Made by a program: the position numbers and the translations under genes
DNA from: Syntrophaceae bacterium
GTDB lineage: Bacteria > Desulfobacterota > Syntrophia > Syntrophales > UBA5619
Length of the DNA stretch: 14,411 nt
Direction: 5' to 3'
Assembly: GCA_023249795.1 (NCBI GenBank)
Contig: JAHFBU010000005.1
Coordinates: 1 to 14,411 of the forward strand
Part shown: positions 1 through 6,829 of the stretch, one piece after another
Numbering within the stretch: position 1 is the first letter of the stretch
Layout of the letters: each line of letters opens with the position of its first letter
Notes under the pieces: generated by a model
Told to the model about the DNA's origin: nothing
The model's database searches: none
Seen by the model: the letters and a program-made list of their open reading frames with translations, nothing else

Positions 1-671
1 GATTCCAGGACAAAATCGCGCACACGGGAATCATGGCCGTCACAACAGCGCAGCTCCTCCACGAAATGGGGATTGGGCAGGAAACGGACGTCCAGGACCA
101 TGTCGGCGTCCGCCGGCAGCCCGTAACGGTAGCCGAAAGAGGTCACATGGATCGCCAGCCCCCTTGTCGAAGGGGACCGGAAATGGCGCTGAACGATATC
201 CTTGAGCTGATGGACGTTGCAGGAGGTGGTATCGATGACCTTATCGGCCATCTTTCTCAGCGGGGCAAGTTTTTCCCTTTCCGCCCGGATGCCGTCCACG
301 ATGGAACCGAGCGGGGCGAGCGGGTGGGTCCGCCTCGTTTCGCTGAAACGGCGCAGGATCGCCTCGTCGGTGGCATCGAAAAAAAGGATTTCAATTCGAT
401 AACCCTTTTCCTTGAGCCGGACGAAAATACGCGGGTACTTTTCCAGTAATCCCCGCTCTCTGAGATCCATGACCATTGCAACCTGCGCGATTCCTTTGGC
501 CGGCTCGGACTGGATTTCCAGAAACCTTGGCAGGAGAATCACAGGAAGGTTATCGACGCAGAAAAAGCCGATATCCTCCAAAGCCCTGAGGGCGGTGCTC
601 TTTCCGGAACCCGATAGTCCGGTGATGATCACGACACGCAATGGCTTCATCCCGGTCGCCTCAGTCAACAT
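1..671 (-). CDS. rapZ: RapZ family nucleotide-binding regulator, 3' end cut by window edge
   Basis: Reading leftwards from 671 gives about 223 residues without a stop. A P-loop GLSGSGKS lies at residues 18-25, followed by ALEDIGFFCVDNLP (30-43), DLRERG, an FFDA...RF.ETRR.HPL block, and near the edge SFGYRYGLPADAD and VRFLPNPHF, all hallmarks of RapZ/YvcJ. The family is about 285 residues, so about 60 C-terminal residues, including part of the RNA-binding domain of E. coli RapZ, lie outside. In E. coli RapZ senses glucosamine-6-phosphate and controls the small RNA that governs GlmS; whether that holds in this lineage is unknown. The chosen ATG (669-671) has AAGGA six bases upstream and overlaps the ptsN stop in ATGTTGA, suggesting translational coupling. 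A second ATG at 650 with GAGG eight bases upstream would give a start closer to E. coli RapZ and is a real alternative. Confidence 0.92.
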   Translation of the reverse strand, partial: MLTEATGMKPLRVVIITGLSGSGKSTALRALEDIGFFCVDNLPVILLPRFLEIQSEPAKGIAQVAMVMDLRERGLLEKYPRIFVRLKEKGYRIEILFFDATDEAILRRFSETRRTHPLAPLGSIVDGIRAEREKLAPLRKMADKVIDTTSCNVHQLKDIVQRHFRSPSTRGLAIHVTSFGYRYGLPADADMVLDVRFLPNPHFVEELRCCDGHDSRVRDFVLE

Positions 672-1126
672 TCGTCGTCCTTATCGATAATGATCCGGAA
701 AAGATCATCATGGGTCTTCGCTTCCAGAAGCTTTTTTCGGAAGGCCGGATCCTTGAGCATCCGCGAAATCTTCGCAAGAACCTTCAGATGCTGACCCGCT
801 GAATTCTCGGGCGCCATCAGCAGAAAGAACAGCCGCACCGGCTTTCCATCCATCGCTTCGAACGGGACCCCCTCCCGACTCCGGCCAAAGGAGACCATCA
901 TCCCATCGAGTCCCGAAATTTTGCCGTGAGGGATGGCAACGCCGTCCCCGATGGCGGTGTTCCCCAGCCGCTCCCTCTCCAGGATGACGTGAAGTATCGC
1001 ATCGGGGCTGACCTTGACGCTTGTTTTTGCAAAAACACCCACCAGTTCCGCAAGGGCGTCCTGTTTGTTCCGGGCCTTCAGCTCGTCAAGGACGAACTCC
1101 CGCTGGAGCACCTCCGTAATCTTCAT
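665..1126 (-). CDS. ptsN: PTS EIIA-Ntr type phosphocarrier protein
   Basis: A 153-residue protein of one PTS EIIA type-2 (fructose/mannitol/Ntr) domain. The phosphorylatable histidine is His67 in AIGDGVAIPHGK, the classic motif. The C-terminal half carries FFLLMAPENSAGQHLKVLAKISRML, typical of EIIA-Ntr. There is no attached EIIB, EIIC or HPr domain, so this is the regulatory nitrogen-PTS form and not a sugar permease component. In known bacteria the phosphorylation state of EIIA-Ntr modulates potassium transport and stress responses by protein contacts. The start is supported by GAGGA seven bases upstream. The gene follows hpf by 17 bp and overlaps rapZ by 7 bp, the same neighbours as in E. 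coli. No EI-Ntr or NPr gene is visible here. Confidence 0.92.
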   Translation of the reverse strand: MKITEVLQREFVLDELKARNKQDALAELVGVFAKTSVKVSPDAILHVILERERLGNTAIGDGVAIPHGKISGLDGMMVSFGRSREGVPFEAMDGKPVRLFFLLMAPENSAGQHLKVLAKISRMLKDPAFRKKLLEAKTHDDLFRIIIDKDDEC

Positions 1127-1143
1127 GCACTTATCCTCAAATC

Positions 1144-1680
1144 TTAACGGCCGATTTCCAGCAGGGCGAATTTTCCATCCTCGCGCCGATAAATGACGTT
1201 GATATTTTCGGTGGACGAATCGCGATAGATCACAAAACGGTTTTTCGTTGTTTCCATTTCCAGAACCGCGTCATCGATCGACATCGGTTTTAGTACCATC
1301 TTGCGCGCTTCCACCACCTTGGCATCCGGCGAATCATCACCATCCTCGGCCGGAGACTCCCCGTCGAATTCCTCGCTTCGGGAATGATTGTTCTTGAAAC
1401 CGCGGATCTTTTCCCTGTGCTTCTTGAGCTGTCGTTCGATCTTTTCTATCGCATTGTCGATGGCCAGGTGCATATCCTTCTCTTCCCCACCGCCATTGAC
1501 GTTCAAACCGTCGGCCGTCAAAATGATTTCCGCCGTGTTGCGGAACTTTTCGACCGAGAGGATGACCCGAGCATCTACCGGATTATCGATATACTTCTTC
1601 AGTTTTCCCAATTTCTCTTCGACGTATTCCTTCTGCCAGTTTTCCCCTTCGGCATTCCTGAATGTCACGGAAATCTTCAT
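1144..1680 (-). CDS. hpf: Long-form ribosome hibernation promoting factor
   Basis: A 178-residue protein with two parts. Residues 1-97 form the HPF/YfiA ribosome-binding domain (starts MKISVTFRNAEG, basic helix KIERQLKKHREKIRGFK). An acidic, low-complexity linker covers about 98-120. Residues 121-178 form the C-terminal dimerisation domain, with MSIDDAVLEME and FVIYRDSSTENINVIYRR. This is the long HPF form. In characterised species it makes 100S ribosome dimers without RMF, unlike the short E. coli HPF encoded at the equivalent locus. The protein binds the 30S decoding site and silences ribosomes in starvation. AAGGAGA lies about ten bases before the ATG. The 117-bp gap from rpoN holds a candidate promoter, so hpf may be transcribed independently as well as from the operon. 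Confidence 0.95.
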   Translation of the reverse strand: MKISVTFRNAEGENWQKEYVEEKLGKLKKYIDNPVDARVILSVEKFRNTAEIILTADGLNVNGGGEEKDMHLAIDNAIEKIERQLKKHREKIRGFKNNHSRSEEFDGESPAEDGDDSPDAKVVEARKMVLKPMSIDDAVLEMETTKNRFVIYRDSSTENINVIYRREDGKFALLEIGR

Positions 1681-1758
1681 GGTCTGTTCATCTCCTTTTA
1701 GTATTTACTCACCCGAAAAATACAAACCGGGCTGCATCGCGGAACTGCAAAACGGTGG

Positions 1759-1787
1759 TCAATACGGATATCTTTGCCCGCTGTCAA
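1759..1787 (-). promoter_or_regulatory. Candidate sigma-70 promoter upstream of hpf
   Basis: On the minus strand a perfect -35 TTGACA (1782-1787) is followed after 17 bases by TATTGA (1759-1764), only a 3/6 match to the -10 consensus. Transcription would start near 1752, giving a leader of about 70 bases before hpf. This is the only near-consensus -35 in the rpoN-hpf gap. The -10 is weak, so the call is tentative. Confidence 0.3.
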
Positions 1788-1797
1788 CATATATATT

Positions 1798-3261
1798 TCA
1801 AAAATACTTTTTCCGGCGCGATGAGGGCAGAACAGCCATCATATCCCTGTATTTTGCGATCGTCCTTCTGGCAATCTTGATCCCCGAAACTCCAAGACGT
1901 TTGACGATTTCCTGATCGCTGAAGGGTTTGCGGGAATCTTCACCGGAGATGATCTTCCGGATTTCCTCCTGTACGCTCTTGGACGAGACGTTTTCGCAGC
2001 CGGTCTTATGGATGCCGCTGCCAAAAAAGTATTTCAGCTCGAAGATGCCACGCGGCGTGTGCATATATTTGTTCGTCACCACGCGGCTGATCGTCGATTC
2101 GTGCATCCCCACATCATCGGCAATATCCCGCAGGATCAGCGGTTTCAGGAAACCGACCCCGTGGTCGAAAAAATCCCTCTGAAATCGAACAATGCTTACG
2201 GAAACGCGATAGATCGTCTTCTGCCGTTGTTGAATGCTCTTGATAAGCCAGGTCGCCGACTGGACCCGCTCCTTGATGTACCTCTTCCCACTTTCCTGCT
2301 TCTCGCGCCCGGCCGTCCCGCCCATGATCTCGCGGTAAAAGTTGCTGATCCTCAGCCTGGGGAAACCGTCGTCGTTAAGGACAATCTTGTAATCGTCGTC
2401 GGTTTTTATGACATAGACATCGGGCACGATGGCCTGGATGCGTTCCTCGTTGTAAGCGCTTCCCGGCCGGGGATCCATATGGCTGATGATCATCACGGCG
2501 GCCATAACGTCCTCAAGCGAGACCTTCAGTTTCCGGGCGATATGGGCATAATTTCTGACTTCCAGCTCCTTGAGGTGATCAAGGATAATCCGCTCGATCA
2601 GGGCGCGTGCATCACCCGCCATCCTCGCCTGGATCAGCAGACACTCGCGCACATCGCGTGCGGCAATCCCGATGGGATCGAATTCCTGAACCTTTCTCAG
2701 CACCTCTTCCACAAAGTAGGGCGTCACCTTCTCCTGAACGGCAATTTCATCCAGCGTAGCGACCAGGTAACCGTTATAATCCAGGTTGCCTATGATCTGT
2801 TCGCCGATACAGCGTTCATTCTCACTGAACTCGGAGAGACGGAGCTGCCACATCAAATGGTCCGTGAGCGACGGTTTTGTCGTAAGAAGATTGTCCCACG
2901 CAGGGGCGGGCCCCTCCTTCCGGTCGTACGTAGCCCCAACCGGACCATAATCTTCCAGATAGTTCTCCCAGTCGAAATCTTCCCGCCCGTCCCCCTCGCC
3001 CGTCAGCTCCTCTGTCCGTTGGACGGTCGGCGGCTCTTCCCGATCCCCTTCGGCGGTCTCCGGAGGTTCGATCTTCTTTTCGGCATCGGGATCTTCATCC
3101 GATGTGACCTCCTCCAGAAGCGGATTCTCCTCTATCTCATGCTGGACCATATCGACCAGATCGAGCCGCGACATCTGCAGGAGCTTGATCGCCTGCTGAA
3201 GCTGCGGCGTCATGATCAACTGCTGGGTCAGTTTCAGATTCTGTCTGAGTTCAAAAGCCAT
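1798..3261 (-). CDS. rpoN: RNA polymerase sigma-54 factor
   Basis: A 487-residue sigma-54. The N-terminus MAFELRQNLKLTQQLIMTPQ followed by LQQAIKLLQMSRLDLVD is the glutamine- and leucine-rich activator-interacting region I. A strongly acidic region II follows at about residues 50-105. The core-binding domain comes next, then the helix-turn-helix RDIADDVGMHESTISRVVTNK (378-398). The RpoN box ARRTIAKYR at 464-472 reads the -24 promoter element. The frame is open 54 codons further upstream, but that extension would run into lptB and has no sigma-54 similarity, so the start is placed at the conserved MAFELRQN. The Shine-Dalgarno is weak (GAGAAG about 12 bases upstream), and the gene follows lptB by only 22 bp. 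RpoN needs AAA+ enhancer-binding activators; none is encoded here and no -24/-12 promoter was recognised in the window. Confidence 0.97.
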   Translation of the reverse strand: MAFELRQNLKLTQQLIMTPQLQQAIKLLQMSRLDLVDMVQHEIEENPLLEEVTSDEDPDAEKKIEPPETAEGDREEPPTVQRTEELTGEGDGREDFDWENYLEDYGPVGATYDRKEGPAPAWDNLLTTKPSLTDHLMWQLRLSEFSENERCIGEQIIGNLDYNGYLVATLDEIAVQEKVTPYFVEEVLRKVQEFDPIGIAARDVRECLLIQARMAGDARALIERIILDHLKELEVRNYAHIARKLKVSLEDVMAAVMIISHMDPRPGSAYNEERIQAIVPDVYVIKTDDDYKIVLNDDGFPRLRISNFYREIMGGTAGREKQESGKRYIKERVQSATWLIKSIQQRQKTIYRVSVSIVRFQRDFFDHGVGFLKPLILRDIADDVGMHESTISRVVTNKYMHTPRGIFELKYFFGSGIHKTGCENVSSKSVQEEIRKIISGEDSRKPFSDQEIVKRLGVSGIKIARRTIAKYRDMMAVLPSSRRKKYF

Positions 3262-3283
3262 GTTTCTGCTTGTCTTCTCTCGT

Positions 3284-4006
3284 TTAGAATTTAAAATCAT
3301 CTCCAAAATAGATTTTTCTTGCGATCTCGGATCCGGCGATCTCTTCCGGCGTGCCCTCAACGAGAATCGTGCCCTCATTGACGATGTAGGCGCGATCGCA
3401 AACGGAGAGGGTCTCCCGGACATTGTGGTCGGAGATGATGACCCCGATCCCCTTCATCTTGAGCCGGGCGATGATCCTGCCGATATCGGCCACGGCCAGC
3501 GGATCAATCCCGGCGAAAGGTTCATCGAGAAGGATGAATTTCGGCGAGGTCACCAGCGCCCGAGTGATCTCCACCCGCCTTCTTTCACCTCCCGATAATG
3601 AATATGCCTTGTTCTCTGACAGTTGCGTTAGGTCCAGTTCCGCAAGAAGCGCATGCAACCGCTCCCCCCTCTCTTCCGGGGTTATGGGAAGCGTCTCGAG
3701 AATCGCCTGAATGTTTTCGCGCACCGTCAGTTTCCGGAAGATGGACGGCTCCTGAGGGAGGTAATTAAGCCCTTTGCGCGCCCGGATATACATCGGGCAC
3801 CGGCTCAGATCCTCGCCCTCGAGGGAAATCTTACCCCCATCCGGCCTGATCAGACCTACAATCATATAGAATGTGGTCGTTTTTCCGGCACCGTTGGGTC
3901 CCAGAAGGCCTACCACCTCGCCGGGGTTGATCTCCAGATGGATCCGATCGACCACCCTTCTGCCGTTGTAGATCTTGATCAGATCCGTTGCCGTCAATTT
4001 ACCCAT
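3284..4006 (-). CDS. lptB: LPS export ABC transporter ATP-binding protein LptB
   Basis: A 240-residue ABC ATPase, matching the usual LptB length of about 241. It contains Walker A GPNGAGKTT (36-44), Q-loop Gln85 in YLPQEPSIFRKLTV, signature LSGGERRRVEITRAL from 137, Walker B FILLDEP with Asp161 and Glu162, and switch His194 in SDHNVRETL. These are diagnostic for the LptB branch rather than the similar LivF/LivG proteins. LptB powers extraction of LPS from the inner membrane by LptFG; lptF and lptG are not in this window. The frame is open to 4063 with ATGs at 4063, 4060 and 4030. The family normally begins at MGKLTATDLIKIYNGR, so 4006 is chosen, with a weak AGAGA six bases upstream. It lies between lptA and rpoN, the canonical order. 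Confidence 0.97.
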   Translation of the reverse strand: MGKLTATDLIKIYNGRRVVDRIHLEINPGEVVGLLGPNGAGKTTTFYMIVGLIRPDGGKISLEGEDLSRCPMYIRARKGLNYLPQEPSIFRKLTVRENIQAILETLPITPEERGERLHALLAELDLTQLSENKAYSLSGGERRRVEITRALVTSPKFILLDEPFAGIDPLAVADIGRIIARLKMKGIGVIISDHNVRETLSVCDRAYIVNEGTILVEGTPEEIAGSEIARKIYFGDDFKF

Positions 4007-4107
4007 GAAGAATCTCTTGAACCTTCTCATCAATCGATAACGAGATTCTGATCCGCGCATCATAATGTCCGGCGCGCAGCGGGATCTCAGATTTTACAGA
4101 AACACCG

Positions 4108-4668
4108 TCACCTTTTTTTCTCCTGAGTCCCTCCAGGATAGATCGTGGCCGTCACGCGCCGGTTCTCCAGACTCTCCACCACGCCCCGGTTCTCCTCCAG
4201 CAATACGACGATCCGATCGCCCCGGACGACATTGGCACCTTCGCGCAGACCCGCGCCGCCCGTCATCGTGATCTTTTGGAGATCCGGCTCGAAGAGGGCC
4301 TCATCCCCGGTCACGACCCGTTCGCCCTCGGTGATCGTCACGGACCCCTTTGCCTCCACCCTTTCGAGATCCCCGGTCCCTTCAACCTCCGCTGCCGGAC
4401 GGCCTGCCGCCTTTCTGTTCTCCTTATAGTAAAGCGTCAGACGATCCGCCCGGATTGTCCGCGCACCTTGCGTCGCCACCGCATTCCCGGAAAAGACCAC
4501 CATCTTTTTTTCGTTGAACGCATCCAAACGGTCAGAAACGATCTGAATCGGCTGGTTCTTTTCGATCTGGGGTTTTTGCTTCGTTTCGGCCGGCGCTCCG
4601 CCCGGGGGATACAGAACCGAAATCAATACGCCCAGGGTGATGATGACCCGCTGAAGCCTTCTCAACAT
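4108..4668 (-). CDS. lptA: LPS transport periplasmic protein LptA
   Basis: A 186-residue OstA/LptA-domain protein. The N-terminus has a basic start (MLRRLQR), a hydrophobic core and APA|E at residues 25-28, a plausible Sec signal-peptidase site. The mature part begins with QIVSDRLDAFNEKKMVVFSG and shows the repeated short strands of the OstA jelly-roll (RADRLTLYY, KGSVTITEGERVVTGDEALF, VVRGDRIVVLLEE). LptA monomers stack to form the periplasmic bridge carrying LPS from LptC to LptD. The Shine-Dalgarno GAGGG sits directly after the lptC stop codon, 15 bp before this gene, indicating tight coupling. The sequence is divergent from E. coli LptA as expected, and the assignment rests on the fold pattern plus position between lptC and lptB. 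Confidence 0.92.
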   Translation of the reverse strand: MLRRLQRVIITLGVLISVLYPPGGAPAETKQKPQIEKNQPIQIVSDRLDAFNEKKMVVFSGNAVATQGARTIRADRLTLYYKENRKAAGRPAAEVEGTGDLERVEAKGSVTITEGERVVTGDEALFEPDLQKITMTGGAGLREGANVVRGDRIVVLLEENRGVVESLENRRVTATIYPGGTQEKKR

Positions 4669-4683
4669 CTTTAAGTTACCCTC

Positions 4684-5250
4684 TTATTTTCCATCGGAGT
4701 TCGCCCGAACCTGCGACAGGAACGTGACCTTTCTTTCATCCAGGGAATAGATCATTCCGACACCGCTGATCCTGGAACCTGCATTTTCCATAACGACGGG
4801 GCGATCCGTTTCAATCCGTCTTCTCGCGTTCCGATACAGAAGACGGTCCGTCGAAATGCGGTCGCCAGTTTCTGAAACGATATCGACATTCCCCTCGATC
4901 TCCATATTCCGGGACTGGGTATTGAGCTGCCCCCGGTCGCCGTTCATCACAAAGACGCGACCCTCTTTCGTCACCAGACGGACCTTCATTTTCTCGAAAA
5001 GCGCGAGGTTTTCCTTCTTCCGATAGCGGGCCGATTCCGCTGTGATCTCCAACTTCATGCCGGAATCCCCGACATCCGTAAAATGGACATCCTTAACCTG
5101 CAGATCGACCCGGTCCGACATGATTTTGAGCAGCGCCTGTTCCGGCGTCCTTCGAAGGCCGATCGCTATAATCGCCGTCACAAACAGGACCACCGAAAGG
5201 GCCGCAACAATGAGAGCTGTTCTTCTTTTAATGTTCATCCTCATCCGCAT
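4684..5250 (-). CDS. lptC: LPS export system protein LptC
   Basis: A 188-residue protein with one N-terminal transmembrane segment (about residues 11-32, after MNIKRR) and a periplasmic LptC-like beta domain, including ITAESARYRKKENLALFE and later MEIEGNVDIVSETGDRISTD, typical of the LptC/YrbK family. It would anchor the LptA bridge to the LptB2FG transporter at the inner membrane. Three in-frame ATGs (5250, 5244, 5238) lie close together and none has an ideally spaced Shine-Dalgarno, so the first 4 residues are uncertain. The gene begins a transcription unit: a good sigma-70 promoter lies about 50 bases upstream, and lptA, lptB and rpoN follow with short gaps. Confidence 0.88.
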   Translation of the reverse strand: MRMRMNIKRRTALIVAALSVVLFVTAIIAIGLRRTPEQALLKIMSDRVDLQVKDVHFTDVGDSGMKLEITAESARYRKKENLALFEKMKVRLVTKEGRVFVMNGDRGQLNTQSRNMEIEGNVDIVSETGDRISTDRLLYRNARRRIETDRPVVMENAGSRISGVGMIYSLDERKVTFLSQVRANSDGK

Positions 5251-5302
5251 GGATTTGCCGTCGGCCAGTCGAAGGTTTTCCGCGCCTCAACGTCCCGCAA
5301 AT

Positions 5303-5331
5303 TTTATACCATCCGTATACATGGATGTAAA
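5303..5331 (-). promoter_or_regulatory. Sigma-70 promoter for lptC-lptA-lptB-rpoN
   Basis: On the minus strand -35 TTTACA (5326-5331) and -10 TATAAA (5303-5308) each match the consensus at 5 of 6 positions with an optimal 17-base spacer. The expected start is near 5296, about 46 bases before the first lptC ATG. It lies in a 138-bp non-coding gap after kdsC. It is the best promoter match in the window. Confidence 0.65.
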
Positions 5332-5339
5332 GGCGAAAC

Positions 5340-5357
5340 GTCAATCAACACATTGAC
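5340..5357. repeat. Inverted repeat GTCAAT-N6-ATTGAC upstream of the lptC promoter
   Basis: A perfect 6-bp dyad with a 6-base spacer ends 9 bp upstream of the -35 element of the lptC promoter. It lacks a following T-run, so it is not a convincing terminator for kdsC. Its place next to the -35 suits a regulator binding site, but no regulator can be named from the sequence. Confidence 0.35.
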
Positions 5358-5388
5358 GGACAAATTGAAGTCTGCCCCCATTCAAACT

Positions 5389-5934
5389 TCACGCAAATTC
5401 ATACCGCGCGGCCACATCCGCCCACCGGTTCTGCGCCCTCAGGATCACCTCGCACACCTCCCGAACGGCTCCCCGTCCTCCCCCGTGATGCGTCACGTAA
5501 TCCGCAAGATCTCTAACTTCCGGAACCGCGTCGGCTACAGCGGCAGAAAACCCCGTCCGCCTGAAAAGGGGGATGTCAACCACGTCATCCCCGACACAGG
5601 CCGTCTCTTCCGAATTTATGTTTCGCCGTCCGATAATTTCAATAAAAGCGTCCGTCTTGTTCCAGATCCCCTGATGCACCTCGGTGATCCCCAGGTCGGC
5701 GGCACGGTGCTCGACCACCCGGGACCGTCTTCCTGTCAGCAGAACCACGTCGATGCCGAATCTCATGAGAATTTTCAGGCCCTGTCCGTCTCTCACATCG
5801 AACGCCTTGCTCTCCAGCCCCGCATCATCCATGATGATCCGTCCGTCAGTCAAAACCCCGTCCACGTCGAGGATCAGGAGTTTCACCCTCCGGATTTTCT
5901 CCAGAAGCCGTTCGTCAATTACCTCTTTCACCAT
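5389..5934 (-). CDS. kdsC: Kdo-8-phosphate phosphatase (HAD superfamily, KdsC)
   Basis: A 181-residue C0-type HAD phosphatase that removes phosphate from Kdo-8-phosphate to give Kdo for the LPS inner core. Motif I LDVDGVLTDG holds the nucleophile Asp23 and acid/base Asp25. Motif II Thr67 lies in LLTGRRS, the lysine motif Lys93 in QGIWNKTDAF, and the metal-binding aspartates in CVGDDVVDIPLF (115-122). There is no cap domain, as expected for this tetrameric family of 170-190 residues. The frame is open upstream to 6063, overlapping kdsA. The ATG at 5934 is preferred because AGGGGA ends six bases before it; ATGs at 5937, 5940 and 5967 are alternatives. It follows kdsA by 44 bp. Confidence 0.94.
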   Translation of the reverse strand: MVKEVIDERLLEKIRRVKLLILDVDGVLTDGRIIMDDAGLESKAFDVRDGQGLKILMRFGIDVVLLTGRRSRVVEHRAADLGITEVHQGIWNKTDAFIEIIGRRNINSEETACVGDDVVDIPLFRRTGFSAAVADAVPEVRDLADYVTHHGGGRGAVREVCEVILRAQNRWADVAARYEFA

Positions 5935-5940
5935 CATCAT

Positions 5941-5946
5941 TCCCCT
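5941..5946 (-). promoter_or_regulatory. kdsC: Ribosome binding site deciding the kdsC start
   Basis: AGGGGA on the minus strand is directly followed by ATGATGATG. Only the third ATG (5934) has suitable spacing of six bases; the first abuts the site. This argues against the longer starts at 5967 and 6063. Confidence 0.5.
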
Positions 5947-5978
5947 ATTCAATCGGTTGTTCGCCATTGTCCCTGAAA

Positions 5979-6791
5979 TCAACGTACCGCGGCATCGATC
6001 TTCATCAGGGTCATCAACAGTTCCGGAAGGGTGTCCAGCGCCAGGGAATTCGGACCGTCGCACAGCGCACGGTCCGGGTCGGGATGGACCTCGAAAAACA
6101 GCCCGTCGATTCCGGCCGCCACGGCCGCGCGCGCAAGGCAGGGGACCATGCCACGATCGCCTCCCGACATCCTGCCGGCCCCTCCGGGAAGCTGCACACT
6201 GTGCGTGGCATCGAAGATAACCGGATATCCCGTTTGCCGCAGAATCGGGAAAGAGCGGAAATCAACGATGAGATTATTGTAACCGAAACTGACTCCCCGT
6301 TCGGTCAGCATGATGTTGTCATTGACCGCCGCCAATTTCTCCACGATATTTGCCGCATCCCACGGGGCAAGAAACTGCCCTTTCTTGATGTTCACCGCCT
6401 TCGCGCGGCGTCCGATCTCGACAATGAAGTCGGTCTGACGGCAGAGAAAAGCCGGAACCTGTAAGACGTCCAGGACTGCGGCCGCCGGCGCGATCTCCTC
6501 AAAACGATGGACATCGGACAGAACGGGAATGGCAAATTCCTCCTGTATCCGTTTCAGAATCTCCAGCCCCCGGATCAGACCCGGCCCGCGGTAGGCATCC
6601 CGGGATGTCCGATTCGCTTTGTCATAGGAGGCCTTGAAAATAAACGGAATCCCGAGATCCTCCGTCAGCGTCTTCAGGGCGCGGGCCATCTTCACCGTCA
6701 TCTCTTCGCTCTCAATCACACACGGTCCGGCGATCAGAGCCAGGGGCGCGCCTCCGCCGATTTCGACGCCGCCAACGTTGATGTTCTTCAT
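5979..6791 (-). CDS. kdsA: Kdo-8-phosphate synthase, predicted metal-dependent class
   Basis: A 270-residue 2-dehydro-3-deoxyphosphooctonate aldolase, condensing phosphoenolpyruvate with arabinose-5-phosphate. Family motifs are AGPCVIES (21-28), FKASYDKANRTS (52-63), LSDVH (91-95), QVPAFLCRQTDF (111-122), KKGQF (136-140) and CDGPNSL (244-250). The enzyme has two classes. Here Cys24, His197, Glu234 and Asp245 line up with the metal ligands Cys11, His185, Glu222 and Asp233 of the Aquifex enzyme, whereas the metal-independent E. coli enzyme has Asn at the first position. The start at 6791 is supported by GGAGGAG seven bases upstream; a longer start at 6809 would place that site inside the gene. 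It follows the TPR gene by 38 bp and precedes kdsC. The arabinose-5-phosphate isomerase gene kdsD is not adjacent. Confidence 0.97.
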   Translation of the reverse strand: MKNINVGGVEIGGGAPLALIAGPCVIESEEMTVKMARALKTLTEDLGIPFIFKASYDKANRTSRDAYRGPGLIRGLEILKRIQEEFAIPVLSDVHRFEEIAPAAAVLDVLQVPAFLCRQTDFIVEIGRRAKAVNIKKGQFLAPWDAANIVEKLAAVNDNIMLTERGVSFGYNNLIVDFRSFPILRQTGYPVIFDATHSVQLPGGAGRMSGGDRGMVPCLARAAVAAGIDGLFFEVHPDPDRALCDGPNSLALDTLPELLMTLMKIDAAVR

Positions 6792-6798
6792 CCGCACA

Positions 6799-6804
6799 CT
6801 CCTC
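6799..6804 (-). promoter_or_regulatory. kdsA: Ribosome binding site deciding the kdsA start
   Basis: GAGGAG on the minus strand ends seven bases before the ATG at 6791, a near-perfect match to the 16S rRNA 3' end. It settles the start against the in-frame ATG at 6809. Confidence 0.6.
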
Positions 6805-6829
6805 CGCATTCATCAGGCTGTTGAAATGG

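Noticed and set aside
2008..3294. 428-codon open frame on the plus strand, antisense to rpoN
   Set aside because: It lies wholly over rpoN, whose protein is unmistakable. The antisense translation has no recognisable domain and no good ribosome site; it follows from the codon bias of the sense gene.
3262..3423. 54-codon N-terminal extension of rpoN
   Set aside because: It would overlap lptB by about 140 bp and has no sigma-54 character; the family starts at MAFELRQN.
4228..4244. Sigma-54 promoter-like TGGCAC
   Set aside because: TGGCAC occurs inside lptA on the non-coding strand but the expected TTGC at -12 is absent.
5083..5976. 297-codon plus-strand open frame across lptC and kdsC
   Set aside because: It runs antisense through two certain genes and the promoter gap and reads as low-information sequence rich in His, Pro and Arg.
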